Below are positions 47,101 through 57,200 of a DNA stretch of 64,000 nt, in pieces. Position numbers and translations under genes: made by a program. Under the pieces are notes generated by a model that saw nothing but the letters and a program-made list of their open reading frames with translations, was not told where the DNA came from and ran no database searches. Each line of letters begins with the position of its first letter. Position 1 is the first letter of the stretch. This stretch comes from Gordius sp. MW1 (Eukaryota > Nematomorpha > Gordioida > Gordea > Gordiidae): the NCBI GenBank assembly GCA_964036665.1, contig OZ038526.1, forward strand, positions 30,628,001 to 30,692,000. Direction: 5' to 3'.

Positions 47101-49365
47101 GTAAATGACTTTTATAACTATAAATATAATTCATTAGCCATAGCGGAATGTTTTCTTAATATTTACGATCTTAATTTTTTAATTTATTTATCTCACCTTC
47201 ACAAAATATGTTTCTCTTTATAAAGACAATAAATGATTAATACTATAGCATTTTAAACAATAAATTTTATTTAGTAACCTTGGTTTTTAAAAATTTGACC
47301 CCCTCACGCTGGTTGGTCTGGGTAAAACTTATTGATTAAACATGACTTTGCAAAACTTTTAAACTTATAGGGGGCAGTTGCTATGTACATACCTCGATGC
47401 CAAAATTTTTGTTTTTTTGGGTGGTATTCGTTAGCGTTTTTCTTGATATTTTAACTTTATTAATATATTTATCATTTGAGAGGTTAAATATATTTTTTGC
47501 AGCCTTTGGTGTTAAAATATATCAATACAAATATTATATATAGAAATGTTTTATTTATGATTTAAAAAATAACGATATTTGATTAAAAAAGTAAAAAACC
47601 ATCATGTTCGGCCTTAAAAGTGGCCCATTAATCTGCCTTATTTGCCATTAGTTTGAAATACTCCTCTAGGCCAAATTGATATTTGAATATGTGTTCCTTA
47701 TAATCTTAAAAGGATGAGTTTAATCAAAATTTGCTAATTGTTTTTGTTTAATATAACCTTTGGTTTATGTTTTTCAAAATCATATATTTATACTAAATTG
47801 TTAGCCATACATGGATGTCTAGTCTAAGTGGTTTTTCCAAATATAAATAAATGATTTAATCAAAATTTACTTATTTTTGAACTTTATAATGTACTTGATT
47901 TTTTATAAATTTGTTTCAAAAATTATATAGCCATACGCGGACGACGAGTCTAATGCAAAGTATTACGTGATAAAACCTAACCAATCCCTGTTGTATCCCT
48001 CTTCGGAATTTTTCGGTGAGCACGTGACTTCGGCCTGCCTTCTGGAACCCTTGCTGCAGCAACAAGGCGTAATGGAGCCGTCACATGACGAACAGCTGGT
48101 TCACGATCAGCTGATCGAAAGGGGACGGGGCGAAAGTCCGACCAAGAAGTTGATAGGAATAGATTACGGCCTTGGTGTTAATGGCGGAGTCAAAAATAAA
48201 GTCGAGCGACCGGCTAAAAAGAGTAATGTTCTAGCTGACGCCATTTTAGATTGCTCCCACATTTCTAGCATGGATTACACTAGTTTGCAGGTGAAGAAAC
48301 AGCTAATCAATTAGTTTATATTGTGTTTTTGTGAAATTTTATTTTATATATAACAGAAATAAGTAGGTTATAGGACATATCGACATGGGCGTAGCCGAGT
48401 GGCAGGGAGGGGCGGCTGCCCCCTCTAAATTCAAAAATGTGTTGTAATTTATTAAATTTATGACTATAAATTTAAAAAAATGTTCAGTTTGCCCCCCCCC
48501 CTAATTCATTATTGCCCCTTACTAATTCCAATGCTGGCTACGCCCATGGATATCGAGTGTTTATGTTTGTAAAACTTTATGAATTTTAATAATGATGTCC
48601 TACATAATGTTGTATTAATAGATTTTTCTATGACGGGCTAACAGTTTTGTACAAACTTTGTATAACGTAAACTCATTAAGACCGGGCACTATTTTATGAA
48701 AAGTCCCTTAAAAAAGGAAGCCAATTAATTAGCAAACGTAATAAAAATATTTTACAAGGTTAATCACATCTTAAGCTTTACTAAAAACTAAGTTTTATAA
48801 TAACAAAAGGCCTTAAAGTGTGCAACTAGACCAAGTAAGGTGTATTCGCGTATGATAAGTTTGACGGTAGGCTTTAATGGGTTTGGAAAAAGTATACTAT
48901 TGATCAACATTGTTGCGCTTTTCCTTTCAAATTCTATTTCTTCAATCACATTTGTAATTGAGCGTATCTTGAACCATTGTTTCTTTAATACTAGGGGGGG
49001 GGGAAGTTATTTGTTTGAATTTTTTATCTTAGCTTCCTGACATTCAATCTCGAACATTTTCATAGTTTATGTATGGCTTACATATATTTATTTTTTATTT
49101 AACCTTAATAACGCAGGAGCTACAAGAATTGAGTCGAGAGTTCCGTGCCATGGATAAAGAATTGGTCATCTGCAACGTGAACGTGAGATTTATTTTACAT
49201 TTTATTAATTTATTTATAACTTAAAATAAATAATATATTTTAAAGGAAATTCTTGCACCCGAAATTGAAAACAAGCTCAAGGGTATAAAAAAGTTTGCCA
49301 CGTTGCAAGAAGCTAAAAATTATTTTACAGGTAATCCTTTTTATCAACGTTTTTTTCGGTCTTAA
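35130..49365 (+). CDS. SLC26 family anion transporter, 16 coding exons
   Basis: SLC26/SulP membrane proteins exchange or conduct anions such as sulphate and chloride. Exons: 35130-35396, 36063-36258, 38784-38869, 39321-39400, 39467-39521, 39719-39809, 40523-40719, 43305-43377, 44023-44073, 44671-44731, 45053-45108, 46110-46250, 46605-46741, 47931-48290, 49117-49182 and 49246 onwards. All phases join, giving about 670 residues. Seen: the N-terminal RYSFLDFQYDLIAGFTVGMT and IPQSLAYATIAGLP, then YGLYSSFLGCFIYALLGTS, SYPVLHGFTNAAAIIIGIGQ, GILEALAIAKSF, SSFVGSYPVTASFSRTAINS, YIPKASLAAMIISAVLNLIE, and a C-terminal STAS region (exons 14-16). Exon 14 carries the polar loop usual in animal STAS domains. 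Family features look closest to SLC26A11; that assignment is from memory. The last exon may read on to TAA at 49363 or splice at CAG|GTAATC (49331) to an unseen exon. Confidence 0.9.
36792..37091 (+). pseudogene. MULE transposase C-terminal relic
   Basis: A 99-codon open frame; residues about 14-45 (KIIRPNIYQFIDYLKKIQKE, IYKINQGK) parallel the relic at 28016-28400, where the same places read QIHPTIYMLVHFLQGLQEK and LHISQGK. The RTNN-EG part is missing. It lies inside the element at 36541-37849. Confidence 0.55.
37342..37745. repeat. Tandem repeat, unit about 110 bp, 3.6 copies
   Basis: Units begin ATGGAAGTATTAGTATTCAA at 37342, 37452, 37562 and 37674 and carry GATAGGTTAAAACTTAAA and CTATTTCCTTTATTTCCAAA. 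It is internal to the MULE element. Confidence 0.85.
37854..38399. mobile_element. hAT MITE carrying a nested Harbinger-like MITE
   Basis: Its ends are TAGCGTTGTAAAAACGGC and CGTTTTTACGACACTA, with the family's GTCGACT words near both ends. The first four bases are part of the target duplication of the neighbouring MULE, so that MULE landed on the edge of an existing hAT copy. The 279-bp element at 37967-38245 is inserted within it. Confidence 0.75.
37967..38245. mobile_element. PIF/Harbinger-like MITE
   Basis: It opens GGGCTTGTCTTAATATC and closes GATATTAAGACAAGCCC, with TTA directly on both sides (37964-37966 and 38246-38248). A 3-bp TTA duplication fits PIF/Harbinger. A sister copy in the opposite orientation lies at 56135-56489. 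Confidence 0.75.
40720..43304 (+). other. SLC26 intron 7, nothing recognised inside
   Basis: A 2.6-kb AT-rich intron. I saw no extra exon, RNA gene or bounded element in it. Confidence 0.5.
43524..43691. mobile_element. P-type MITE copy in SLC26 intron 8
   Basis: CATGGGCGTAGCCAGC at the left and TCTACGCCCATA at the right, flanked by an exact TCTTTGAC duplication (43516-43523 and 43692-43699). Confidence 0.85.
43701..43846. mobile_element. Decayed hAT MITE in SLC26 intron 8
   Basis: The left end TAGTGGTGCAAAACGGCTGG and the internal GGTCGAC, GGTCTGTTAATG and AACCCAGCC words identify the hAT family. The right terminus is lost. Confidence 0.6.
44340..44539. mobile_element. hAT MITE in SLC26 intron 9
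   Basis: It opens TAGTGTTGTAAAAATGG and closes CGTTTTTACAACACTG, flanked by an exact TTTTGATG duplication (44332-44339 and 44540-44547). The interior is nearly palindromic, with TCGACT words. Confidence 0.88.
46394..46524. mobile_element. hAT MITE in SLC26 intron 12
   Basis: It opens TAGTGTTGTAAAAACGGC and closes CGTTTTTACAACACTG, flanked by an exact ATACATAG duplication (46386-46393 and 46525-46532). At 131 bp it is the most compact copy. Confidence 0.9.
46794..46925. mobile_element. P-type MITE copy in SLC26 intron 13
   Basis: CATGGGCGTAGCCAAGG to GGCTACGCCCATG, flanked by an exact TTGGTTTA duplication (46786-46793 and 46926-46933). Confidence 0.9.
46971..47130 (+). repeat. Short dispersed repeat, copy in SLC26 intron 13
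   Basis: It starts TTAATTGTTATGCAATTTAT, then GGGCTCGCTTAGTCG, and later GCCGTGGAAATTTATAAG and GGCTGTGGACTT. Copies with the same order lie at 51889-52030 and, more decayed, at 53800-53900. Single start motifs occur near 9696, 16354, 18874, 53331 and 57764. It may be a SINE; the only tRNA-like feature is the B-box in the related block at 18726. Confidence 0.5.
48384..48548. mobile_element. P-type MITE copy in SLC26 intron 14
   Basis: CATGGGCGTAGCCGAG to GGCTACGCCCATG, with CATATCGA (48376-48383) and GATATCGA (48549-48556) as a duplication with one change. Confidence 0.85.
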
Positions 49366-49482
49366 GACTTTAAATTCTTCTTTTAGTTTAATGTTTAGTA
49401 GGTTTAACTTTTAACCACATTTTCTTCGAAATTAGAAAAAATAAAGAAATACAAGTTTGAGGTTTGAATAAAAGACTATGGA

Positions 49483-49681
49483 TAGAGTTGTTAAATTGCT
49501 AACTTTCTTAAACTCCAGCTACCATCTACTCGAGTTTCTGCTCGGCCCTCGAGCATTTTTATAGGCTACTGTTCTGCCTAGTGCATCGAACAGCGAGCAC
49601 ATATTGTGCGCGCATATAAAGCAACTCAATGTGCGTGCTCGCGTCTGGAGTTTGAAGAAAGTTAGCAATTTAACAACTCTA
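49483..49681. mobile_element. Second hAT MITE family, after the last seen SLC26 exon
   Basis: The left end starts TAGAGTTGTTAAATTGCTAA and the right end is its reverse; the inverted repeats run about 35 bp. An exact ACTATGGA duplication flanks it (49475-49482 and 49682-49689). YARNG ends plus 8 bp fit hAT, but the sequence differs from the TAGTGTTG family. Confidence 0.88.
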
Positions 49682-49689
49682 ACTATGGA

Positions 49690-50789
49690 TGTGTTGTTGA
49701 TATAGTTAAGGGCAAATTTGAGTGATAAATAACCAATCACCACTGTAAATTATGGATGAGTTGACATAGTTGTGTTAAAATTTGTAATCGTTTCTCCTTG
49801 AGGAATAGACAAAGAAATTTCTAAGGGCTTTCAAAATTGTAGCTAAATGTAACCAAAATTGTTTTAGTATTACTCCCTCATAAACGTCAAAATAAGACAT
49901 TTAAGGAAAATCTTTGAAAGGCTCATTTTTCGTTACTAGTTAAATTATTAGATGTAAGGATTCAAACGTAAGCTCAATTTCAAATGAACTTAAAGAGCAT
50001 TTGCAGAGAAAGCCCTCTTTCCTTTTAAAAGCCGAGTTATAAAAAGGTTTAAAGTGTGAAAAATGTCAGAATCTGCTTGAAAATATCTTTGTTTTTGCTA
50101 TAATTTATTCCAAATTTTAATAATTTAGAAGGTTTTAAGTAAAGTTTAGTGTTTTTATATAAAATTAATTCAACGGTTTAATTAATTTTACTCGATAGCG
50201 ATCAAGAACGAAAATGGAATATTAGTGATGCCATAAAGCTTAGCTCAATTAGAAGAAATGAAAATAATTTTAATATATTGTGAGATTCCAATTGTTATAA
50301 TAATTGTTATACTGTAGATATTTTGGCATATACCATCCTACATTACAACTATCTAGTCCCCATATCCTGTTAACTCCTTGGGTTTTTATACTTCCATCGT
50401 TAAATTATTTATTTTGTTAGGAATATTAAATACATTTAATTTGTATATTAACCTTTTTTCAACAATGTCTTGAAATATTAAATAGCCAATTGACTTAAAA
50501 CAAGAATACTATGATTGTGTTATGATGTGAATGTTTTTGCCTTAAGTTTTGGTTTATTTTTAATATTACCCACTTTTGGTGGAGGAGTTACAGGGGCTAA
50601 TACCCGCACAGGCGGCCCGAAGCCAGGGTTGATTATGGTAGACTAAAGGAGGCAAAGCTTTGCGATTATTATGAATATTGCAAATTGTATAGACTTCAGA
50701 TCTGAAATAGAGCAAAGCATAAATGTGGTTGAGCCCTTTCAAGAAGATGTAGTCAGGATTAGTGTTGTGACCGGCGCTGAGGGGTCTTT
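49690..50789. other. AT-rich stretch downstream of SLC26
   Basis: No coding exon or bounded repeat could be supported. A final short SLC26 exon or its 3' UTR could lie here. Confidence 0.35.
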
Positions 50790-51090
50790 TATAGCCATAG
50801 ACTAAATAGAATGCTCATTGAGCATGCATACATATGAAAAATTTGAAGCCAAAAAAGGTAGCCATCTTGAAATAATTAAAAACCGTAACAGGTAAATTAT
50901 TTAGATGCTATATACAATTTTATTTTATAGTTCATAGGAAAACAAACAAACAAACAAACAAGGGATACAATGACATACTGTGCAGCTACAATGACATACT
51001 GTGCAGCTATAAACTAATATTAGTCATGGCGGTCAAAATTGGCATCACTTTTTTAAAGGGAATGAGCAGTCTATTTAGTCTATGGTTATA
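50790..51090. mobile_element. Short inverted-repeat element
   Basis: The left end TATAGCCATAGACTAAATAG and the right end CTATTTAGTCTATGGTTATA are inverted copies over about 30 bp. The middle has (AAAC)n and two direct copies of a 20-bp word starting CAATGACATACTGTGC. The ends inside TA suggest a Tc1/mariner-type MITE, but a duplication cannot be proved. Confidence 0.6.
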
Positions 51091-51888
51091 GCGATATTTT
51101 GGTGTGCATAAAATAGACATACTATAAGTGCTAGCATCCTTTTTTTAAGGAATTTCAATGTGACTGTGTTGCAAACCGACCACTAGTTTATCCTTTAGTC
51201 ATAGAAGAGACTCAGATGTGCCTTAGATATATGCTTGCGGTTGCGGGTTATTATCTATTTATTATTGTCAACATGTATAACAACCGTGTGCTAATAATAG
51301 TAATTTAAAATACTGAGAATAGTTAGGTAAAAGCTAAAAAAATACGGTACATGTGTGTGGTGGTGCTATAAAATCAATACCGCTCGTTCCTAAGTAATTA
51401 TATTTAAGATTTAGGACCATAGGGGAGAGGATCATAAAACAAGGGAGCATACATTTAGGACACGAATCACAGGATAGAATTGTTTGATCGTGATCACACT
51501 AAGTCTGTTTACCCCATTCAACAGCTTAGCTTTATTTTATACGTGACAAAACACATCTTCCTGGATATGATTTGACCAATTAAGTTTATTAATAAGGGGC
51601 TCCATTAAATAAATGGGTAAAACGTTTGTAAATAACTTTTAAAGTTTTATGATAAAGGGAATAGGATTTCAAAAAAAGTAACATACAAAAAAAATTACAC
51701 ATAAATTTTAGGCAAATATAAGATAAATTATATTTGTAAATAACAGTCAAATGTGAGAAACAAACTTAATTTTTTTAAATAAAAGTGCATGTTATAAAAC
51801 AATTAAGCGCCATTTTTTACATGACGGCCTTGAGAATTCATGAGTTGGCGATCGATATAAGATACATATGGCAACTTAAACAATTTAG

Positions 51889-52030
51889 TATTAATTGCTA
51901 TGCAATTTATGGGCTCGTTTTTAATTGTCCGTCCCGCCCAACTTGTAATTTTTTATAAATTGCTGTGGAAACATTTACGAGTTTTGATGGCTGTGGACTT
52001 TGCTTCTTCAAAAGACTATTATTTTTCTTC
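51889..52030 (+). repeat. Short dispersed repeat, second full copy
   Basis: It starts TTAATTGCTATGCAATTTAT, then GGGCTCG; GCTGTGGAAACATTTACGAG and GGCTGTGGACTTTGCTTC follow in the same order as at 46971-47130. Confidence 0.55.
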
Positions 52031-52195
52031 CGCATATAGACTAGCTTATGAACGCTGGTTGGCTTTATTTTTTCGACCTCCCCCGAGCTTTTACAAATGC
52101 AATTGAGGTATAATCTGTTTTTTAGTTAAATAGTTCCAAAATTTAAATTTTAAACCTAGAGAGCAGTTTCCTTTTGTTAATGAAATAAGAAACAT

Positions 52196-52359
52196 CATGG
52201 GCGTACCAAGGATTGGATTTAGAGGGGGGCAATAATGATTTAGGGAAGGGCAAAATAATATGTATTAAAAATGTTAGCAGGAATAAAATAAAATTTTAAG
52301 ATTTTTTGGGCTGAGAGGGGGGCAGTCGCCCTCCCTGCCACCCCCCGGCTACGCGCATG
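52196..52359. mobile_element. P-type MITE copy
   Basis: CATGGGCGTACCAAGG to GGCTACGCGCATG, flanked by AGAAACAT (52188-52195) and AGAAACAA (52360-52367). Confidence 0.8.
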
Positions 52360-52379
52360 AGAAACAATCATTAGCCAGG

Positions 52380-53650
52380 CTTTATAAAAGCTCATATAAA
52401 ACTACGTAAACCCTATTTTCCAGAAAATTTTGTAATTATTCTTACAATACATTCAACGACAAAAACACAGCAATGGAAAATAAAAAGAAATAACATTTAA
52501 AAATATTTAATTTTTTGACATTTAATTGAACTTATAAGAATAAATTAAAAATTATCACGAAAAAATAATTAATATTTTTAGTCAAACTCATACCAATTAT
52601 CATTTTCAACCCTTTTAGCATTAAATCAAGGTTTGAGCCAGCAATACATTCATTAACCCCTATTTTAAAAAATATATATTATTTATAGGGGATATGAAAT
52701 GCTTTTCATTTGCTAAAAAGCAACGAAATTTCTTCATTACTTGTGCTTTCTAGTAATTCATATTGACTTCACAGATAGTCAAAAATTCGTCACGGGACCT
52801 GTACCTTTTTAATCAGGTAGCTAATAAAATCGATATTTTTGCTTTAAGCCTTGCTTCCAGAAACCACTATTCGCTTTGTAAGCCAAAACATGACGTTAAT
52901 TGTATGTAAATAAATTAACAAAACATCGAGATTTTTTATATAAGCAATAGAATATAACAGATTCTTGGATAATAACAAATTCATTTTTTAACCCATATTA
53001 ATTTCAAATTTTTATATATTATAACCAATATTTTAAAATAAGATTAATTAATTTTATCTAAAACCTTTTATATTCAACTTCAACCAAATTAATCCTCTAA
53101 ATTCAACTTCAATGGGCATACACCTTATAAGTAAACCAACATAAAAAACAATTTATTTCCATAACTTTTATAAACTCAAAAATTAAATGTAACAACAAAA
53201 AATTGAATATACATATATTACATGATAATAAAGTACAAAGACGAGGAAATATAATAGTAGGTCATAAAGTAGCGTATACTTAAATTTATAAAAAACGATA
53301 CCAGGTTATGTTTAGTTATACGCGGAAAAATTAATTGCTAGGCAATTTTTTAATCGATTATTTAGTGTAATAAAGGTGTGCGTTATAAATGTTAAAATGA
53401 TGATTTTTAGTAAAACAACAATATGCACGTATCAAAAAAACGTAAAGTAATTATCTCGCGTATCAACCGTAATTTTGTAATTAAATTAAGATGGCAAGGC
53501 GGGGTGATAATTATCGTCTGCTTCGCCACGTCACAAAAACAACATCTCATTCAAATGAGCTCCCCTCAGGGGTCCGGATCTACGGGAGAGGTCATCGCTC
53601 CCAGGATCGGAAAATGCAGAATCATCGTCTAGGCGATCCAAATCTCCGGA
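52380..53650. other. AT-rich stretch, then a GC-richer block
   Basis: Nothing is recognised at 52380-53480. From about 53480 the base composition becomes GC-richer, with short overlapping open frames on the plus strand, leading into promoter-like signals. Confidence 0.4.
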
Positions 53651-53665
53651 AAGTACCGAAGGGGA

Positions 53666-53760
53666 TGGTGACGTCATAGACAAGGGCTGCTGGGGCGGTT
53701 GCGTCTATATAAGACCAAATTAAAAATACAGTTTTTAACTATCCACATCAGAGGTAAGTT
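53666..53760 (+). promoter_or_regulatory. Promoter-like cluster followed by a splice donor
   Basis: In order on the plus strand: TGACGTCA (53669-53676, a CRE palindrome), GGGGCGG (about 53692, GC box), TATATAAG (53706-53713) and, about 40 bp on, CAGAG|GTAAGT (donor at 53754). The spacing fits a TATA promoter with a short noncoding first exon. No downstream plus-strand coding exon was found, and ALAD lies on the other strand. Confidence 0.35.
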
Positions 53761-54002
53761 AAAAAAATTTGAGATACGAGAGCCCTATAATTCTTATTAA
53801 TTCCTAGGCAATTTATAGACCCGCTGTGGTTGTTCTGTTCGTCTGTTGTCTAACCTTTAATTTTTTTTAGTTGCTAAATAAACTTAAATGCTTCTGTAAA
53901 GATCATAGTTTAATGATACTACAACCTAGCGAGCAACTATTTTTTGCATTCAAACGCATTGGGCAACTTAGGCCGCCATTTTTCGTTATAGTCTACGCAA
54001 TC

Positions 54003-54240
54003 TAGTGTTGTAAAAACGGCAGGGTTTTGTAGGGCGACCTTTGGTATTGGTTGACTAGACATACCAAAGGTATTATGAGCTCTTTTTCTTAGTCGCATAA
54101 ACAGACCAAAAGTTAAAGGATTATTTATTAAGAAAAGTCGATTGTGATCGAATAAGATATGTTATGAAGTATTTTTTGGTCAAACATTTGGTCTGTTTAT
54201 GTTTAGTCGACTAAAACCAAAGGTCGACCGACCATAAACA
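54003..54240. mobile_element. hAT MITE overlapping the end of ALAD
   Basis: It starts TAGTGTTGTAAAAACGGC and has the family's GTCTGTTTATGTTTAGTCGA and ACCAAAGGTCGACC words (about 54190-54226). The right terminus is degraded into AACAACAA repeats near 54235-54270, so the boundary and the duplication cannot be set. The ALAD frame reads through its right part. Confidence 0.75.
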
Positions 54241-57200
54241 ACAATTTTTCTGTAAACAACAACAACAACGACGACGTCAATTACCCCAGCGGCTGCCGCT
54301 GCTGCCACTATATCGAGTAGCAGGGGTGCGAAGTAGGTGATTACGAGGTCGGCACCGGCCCTCTTCATGCAAAGTATGGATTCCACGAGGGCCGCGTTAA
54401 GGTCGACGCACCCCGAGGCCCCCGCGTGATACAACATGGCGTACTCGCCGGAAGTTTGATACACGGCTATCGGGTGCGTAGGGAATGTATTCTTGGCGGT
54501 ACGCACTATATCCAGGTAGGCGGTTGCAGGTTTTACCATTAAAATGTCGGCACCCTCACGGGCGTCCCGCCCGAGCGCCCTAATTGCTAACGCGGACGAA
54601 CCGACGGGAAGTTGGTATTGAGAGCGGTCGTTGGAGATGAGACATAATCCTCCGCGACGCATTCGCTTTTTAGCGTTACCCACACCGTCACCGTCGGCGC
54701 CATCTTGAATTGTACCCGTACCGCCACGTATTTTGCAGCCCACCATGTCCCGGAAGGGTCCGTAAAAAGCGGACGCAAATTTGGCGCTGTAACTCATGAT
54801 GGCGCTCCGACCTAGTAAAAGAAATTTTTACATTTTTTTTATAAGTTTATTTAATTTTATTAAAAGTTAAAACATTATAAATAATAGACACAGAACATAA
54901 AAATAAATAAAATGTATGAACATAAAAGTTTTGAATATTGCTTAGTTTAATTTAACACTCCGTTGGTCGGGATAAAAAAGTTTATAACTTTATGTTTATT
55001 ACAATGACCTCCAAATCATTTCCCATAAACATTTACACGGTTTGGAGTCTCAAGGACGCAGTCTGACCAACAGAGAGTTGAATAACAATTTAGGTAAGGA
55101 AAAGTAACTTTATTTGCCAAGGTTTACACTCAGCTCAAAATTATTTAACTCCCTACCTACCTAGCATAAATTAATTGTTACACGAAGGCTATGAACTTAT
55201 GTCCTTGATAAAACCAGGGGTTTGTCCCGAACCCCTGAACCCGAACCGGGTAAAACCCGATGTTTTACAGACCCGAACCCAAACCCGAACCCATTTTTAA
55301 AAATACCCTTAAAACCCGAACCCGATAAATACAAAAAGGGGTCGGGTTCGGGTTTTTAATTCAAAAATATATTAGGAATGGAATTGAATATCTCAGTTTT
55401 CTCTATCATGAGAATGTAACGAAACGAAGAAAACCATATGATTTTAATTTTTCATTCATTAATCAATTAAAAATATTACAAAAAGTGTTATGGGGATTTA
55501 TGAAATAACAAATGATCAAATTTATACAATGACATCAGACAATGGAAGCAATATGGAAGAGCTTAAAATTTATTCTATCAAATCATCGATCACAAATGAC
55601 TGATCAAATATTAGAAGATGTTTTATTTGTAAGATAAAATAATATATCAAAATTATATACATAATTTATGTGTCAACTGTATTTATATTTCATTATGTGA
55701 AGTACACGTTGAATAAAAATATTTTTGTGTAATTTATAATATGGTATGTCTTTTATTAATTATATTTTTATTGCTTTTAAATCCAAAAATAAATTAAAAC
55801 ATTAAAAATTCCATAAATACATATGCACAATGAGATGAAATAATTGGGTGTGAATTTAATTAGGTGCTATTCAAAAATTAAGTTAACTAGTTAATAATTT
55901 TTTGAAGGTAAAAATGTATTATTAGTATAATAAAATTTCTTGAACCCGAACCTGTACCCGAACCGGGTTTCAAAATTTATGCCGAACCCGAACACGAACC
56001 CGATTTCAAAATTTATGCCAAACCCGAACACGAACCCGATTTTATTTTGGGCCGGTTCAAACCCCTGGATAAAACTAACCGTTCGTTACACAAGTAATAT
56101 TAATTTTCACAAAAGACTAAACCCGTTCAACCAAGGGCTTGTCTTAATGTCGGATTCAGAATCAAATCGCGCGAATTTATCCTCGTCTAAATATCCTATT
56201 TAATTTCATCGGTCAAACTCGTTGTAATTATTCATATCGTTTTTTATAGTTAAAACGTCTTTTTGTTTCCTTCAACTCTTGAGATTAAATCGGAACTTTG
56301 CTAATAACTAAAAATTTAGAAACATACAACATTTGGGCTTAGGAAAGATTTTGCATCTTACATCATTGCTGTTATATTATGCGTCCGAAATGTAAATATC
56401 TGTTGTGAATTCGAAGTTAAGACACGGCTATGTTATAACCCGTACCACGATTTTTGCTGCGCAGCAAAATCCGATATTAAGATAAGCCCTAAGATTAACG
56501 GTCGACTTTGGCACGTTTTTTTGATTTCTACTTAGCCTCGACTAAGAAAAAAGGATCAAATGGTCGAGTAAAACCAAAGGTAGATCAAACAAAACCCAGC
56601 CGTTTTTGCAGCACTAATTATTATGAGTATCAATCAAAATGTTGCCGCTTAAAAAATAATACGAAAATAGGGAAAGTTTGAAGCAATTCAAAACTTAAAC
56701 TTTTCATATTATATACTGTTAAGTGGAGTCAAGCAGTAAAATTACTTTGAAGCCCGTGTTCTACGAGAGCAGCTTTAAGGGCCCCTATGCGACCGTCCAT
56801 CATGTCAGAAGGTGCTAATATATGGGCTCCAGCCCAAGAATAGGCTAAACCAATTTTTACTAAGCGAGCCACCGAGGCTGCGTTATCTATAAAATCTCTT
56901 CCTAGAGGATACTCGTGGGCTGGGGTGCTGGGTCCGGCATAATCGTTAGACTAAAATATCAAGCACATTTTTCTTTATTAACCACATCGGCCCCAATAAT
57001 ATAAATTGTATGGAGAGATGCGTTGTAAAAATATTATTCCGCGTCAGTGTAGGGTCGGGTTAGTATTGGAGTTGATTTTAATTTATAATCTTAACGTGTT
57101 CTAAAGTATCAAAAAAGTGATTTTCTTAAAAACCTACGATAACAGTTTTTATGCAAGAGTTATTTTTGATCTGAACCTAAATGATAAAAATTATGTTTTA

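Noticed and set aside
49519-49743. 74-codon minus-strand frame
   Set aside because: It lies almost entirely within the palindromic hAT MITE at 49483-49681.
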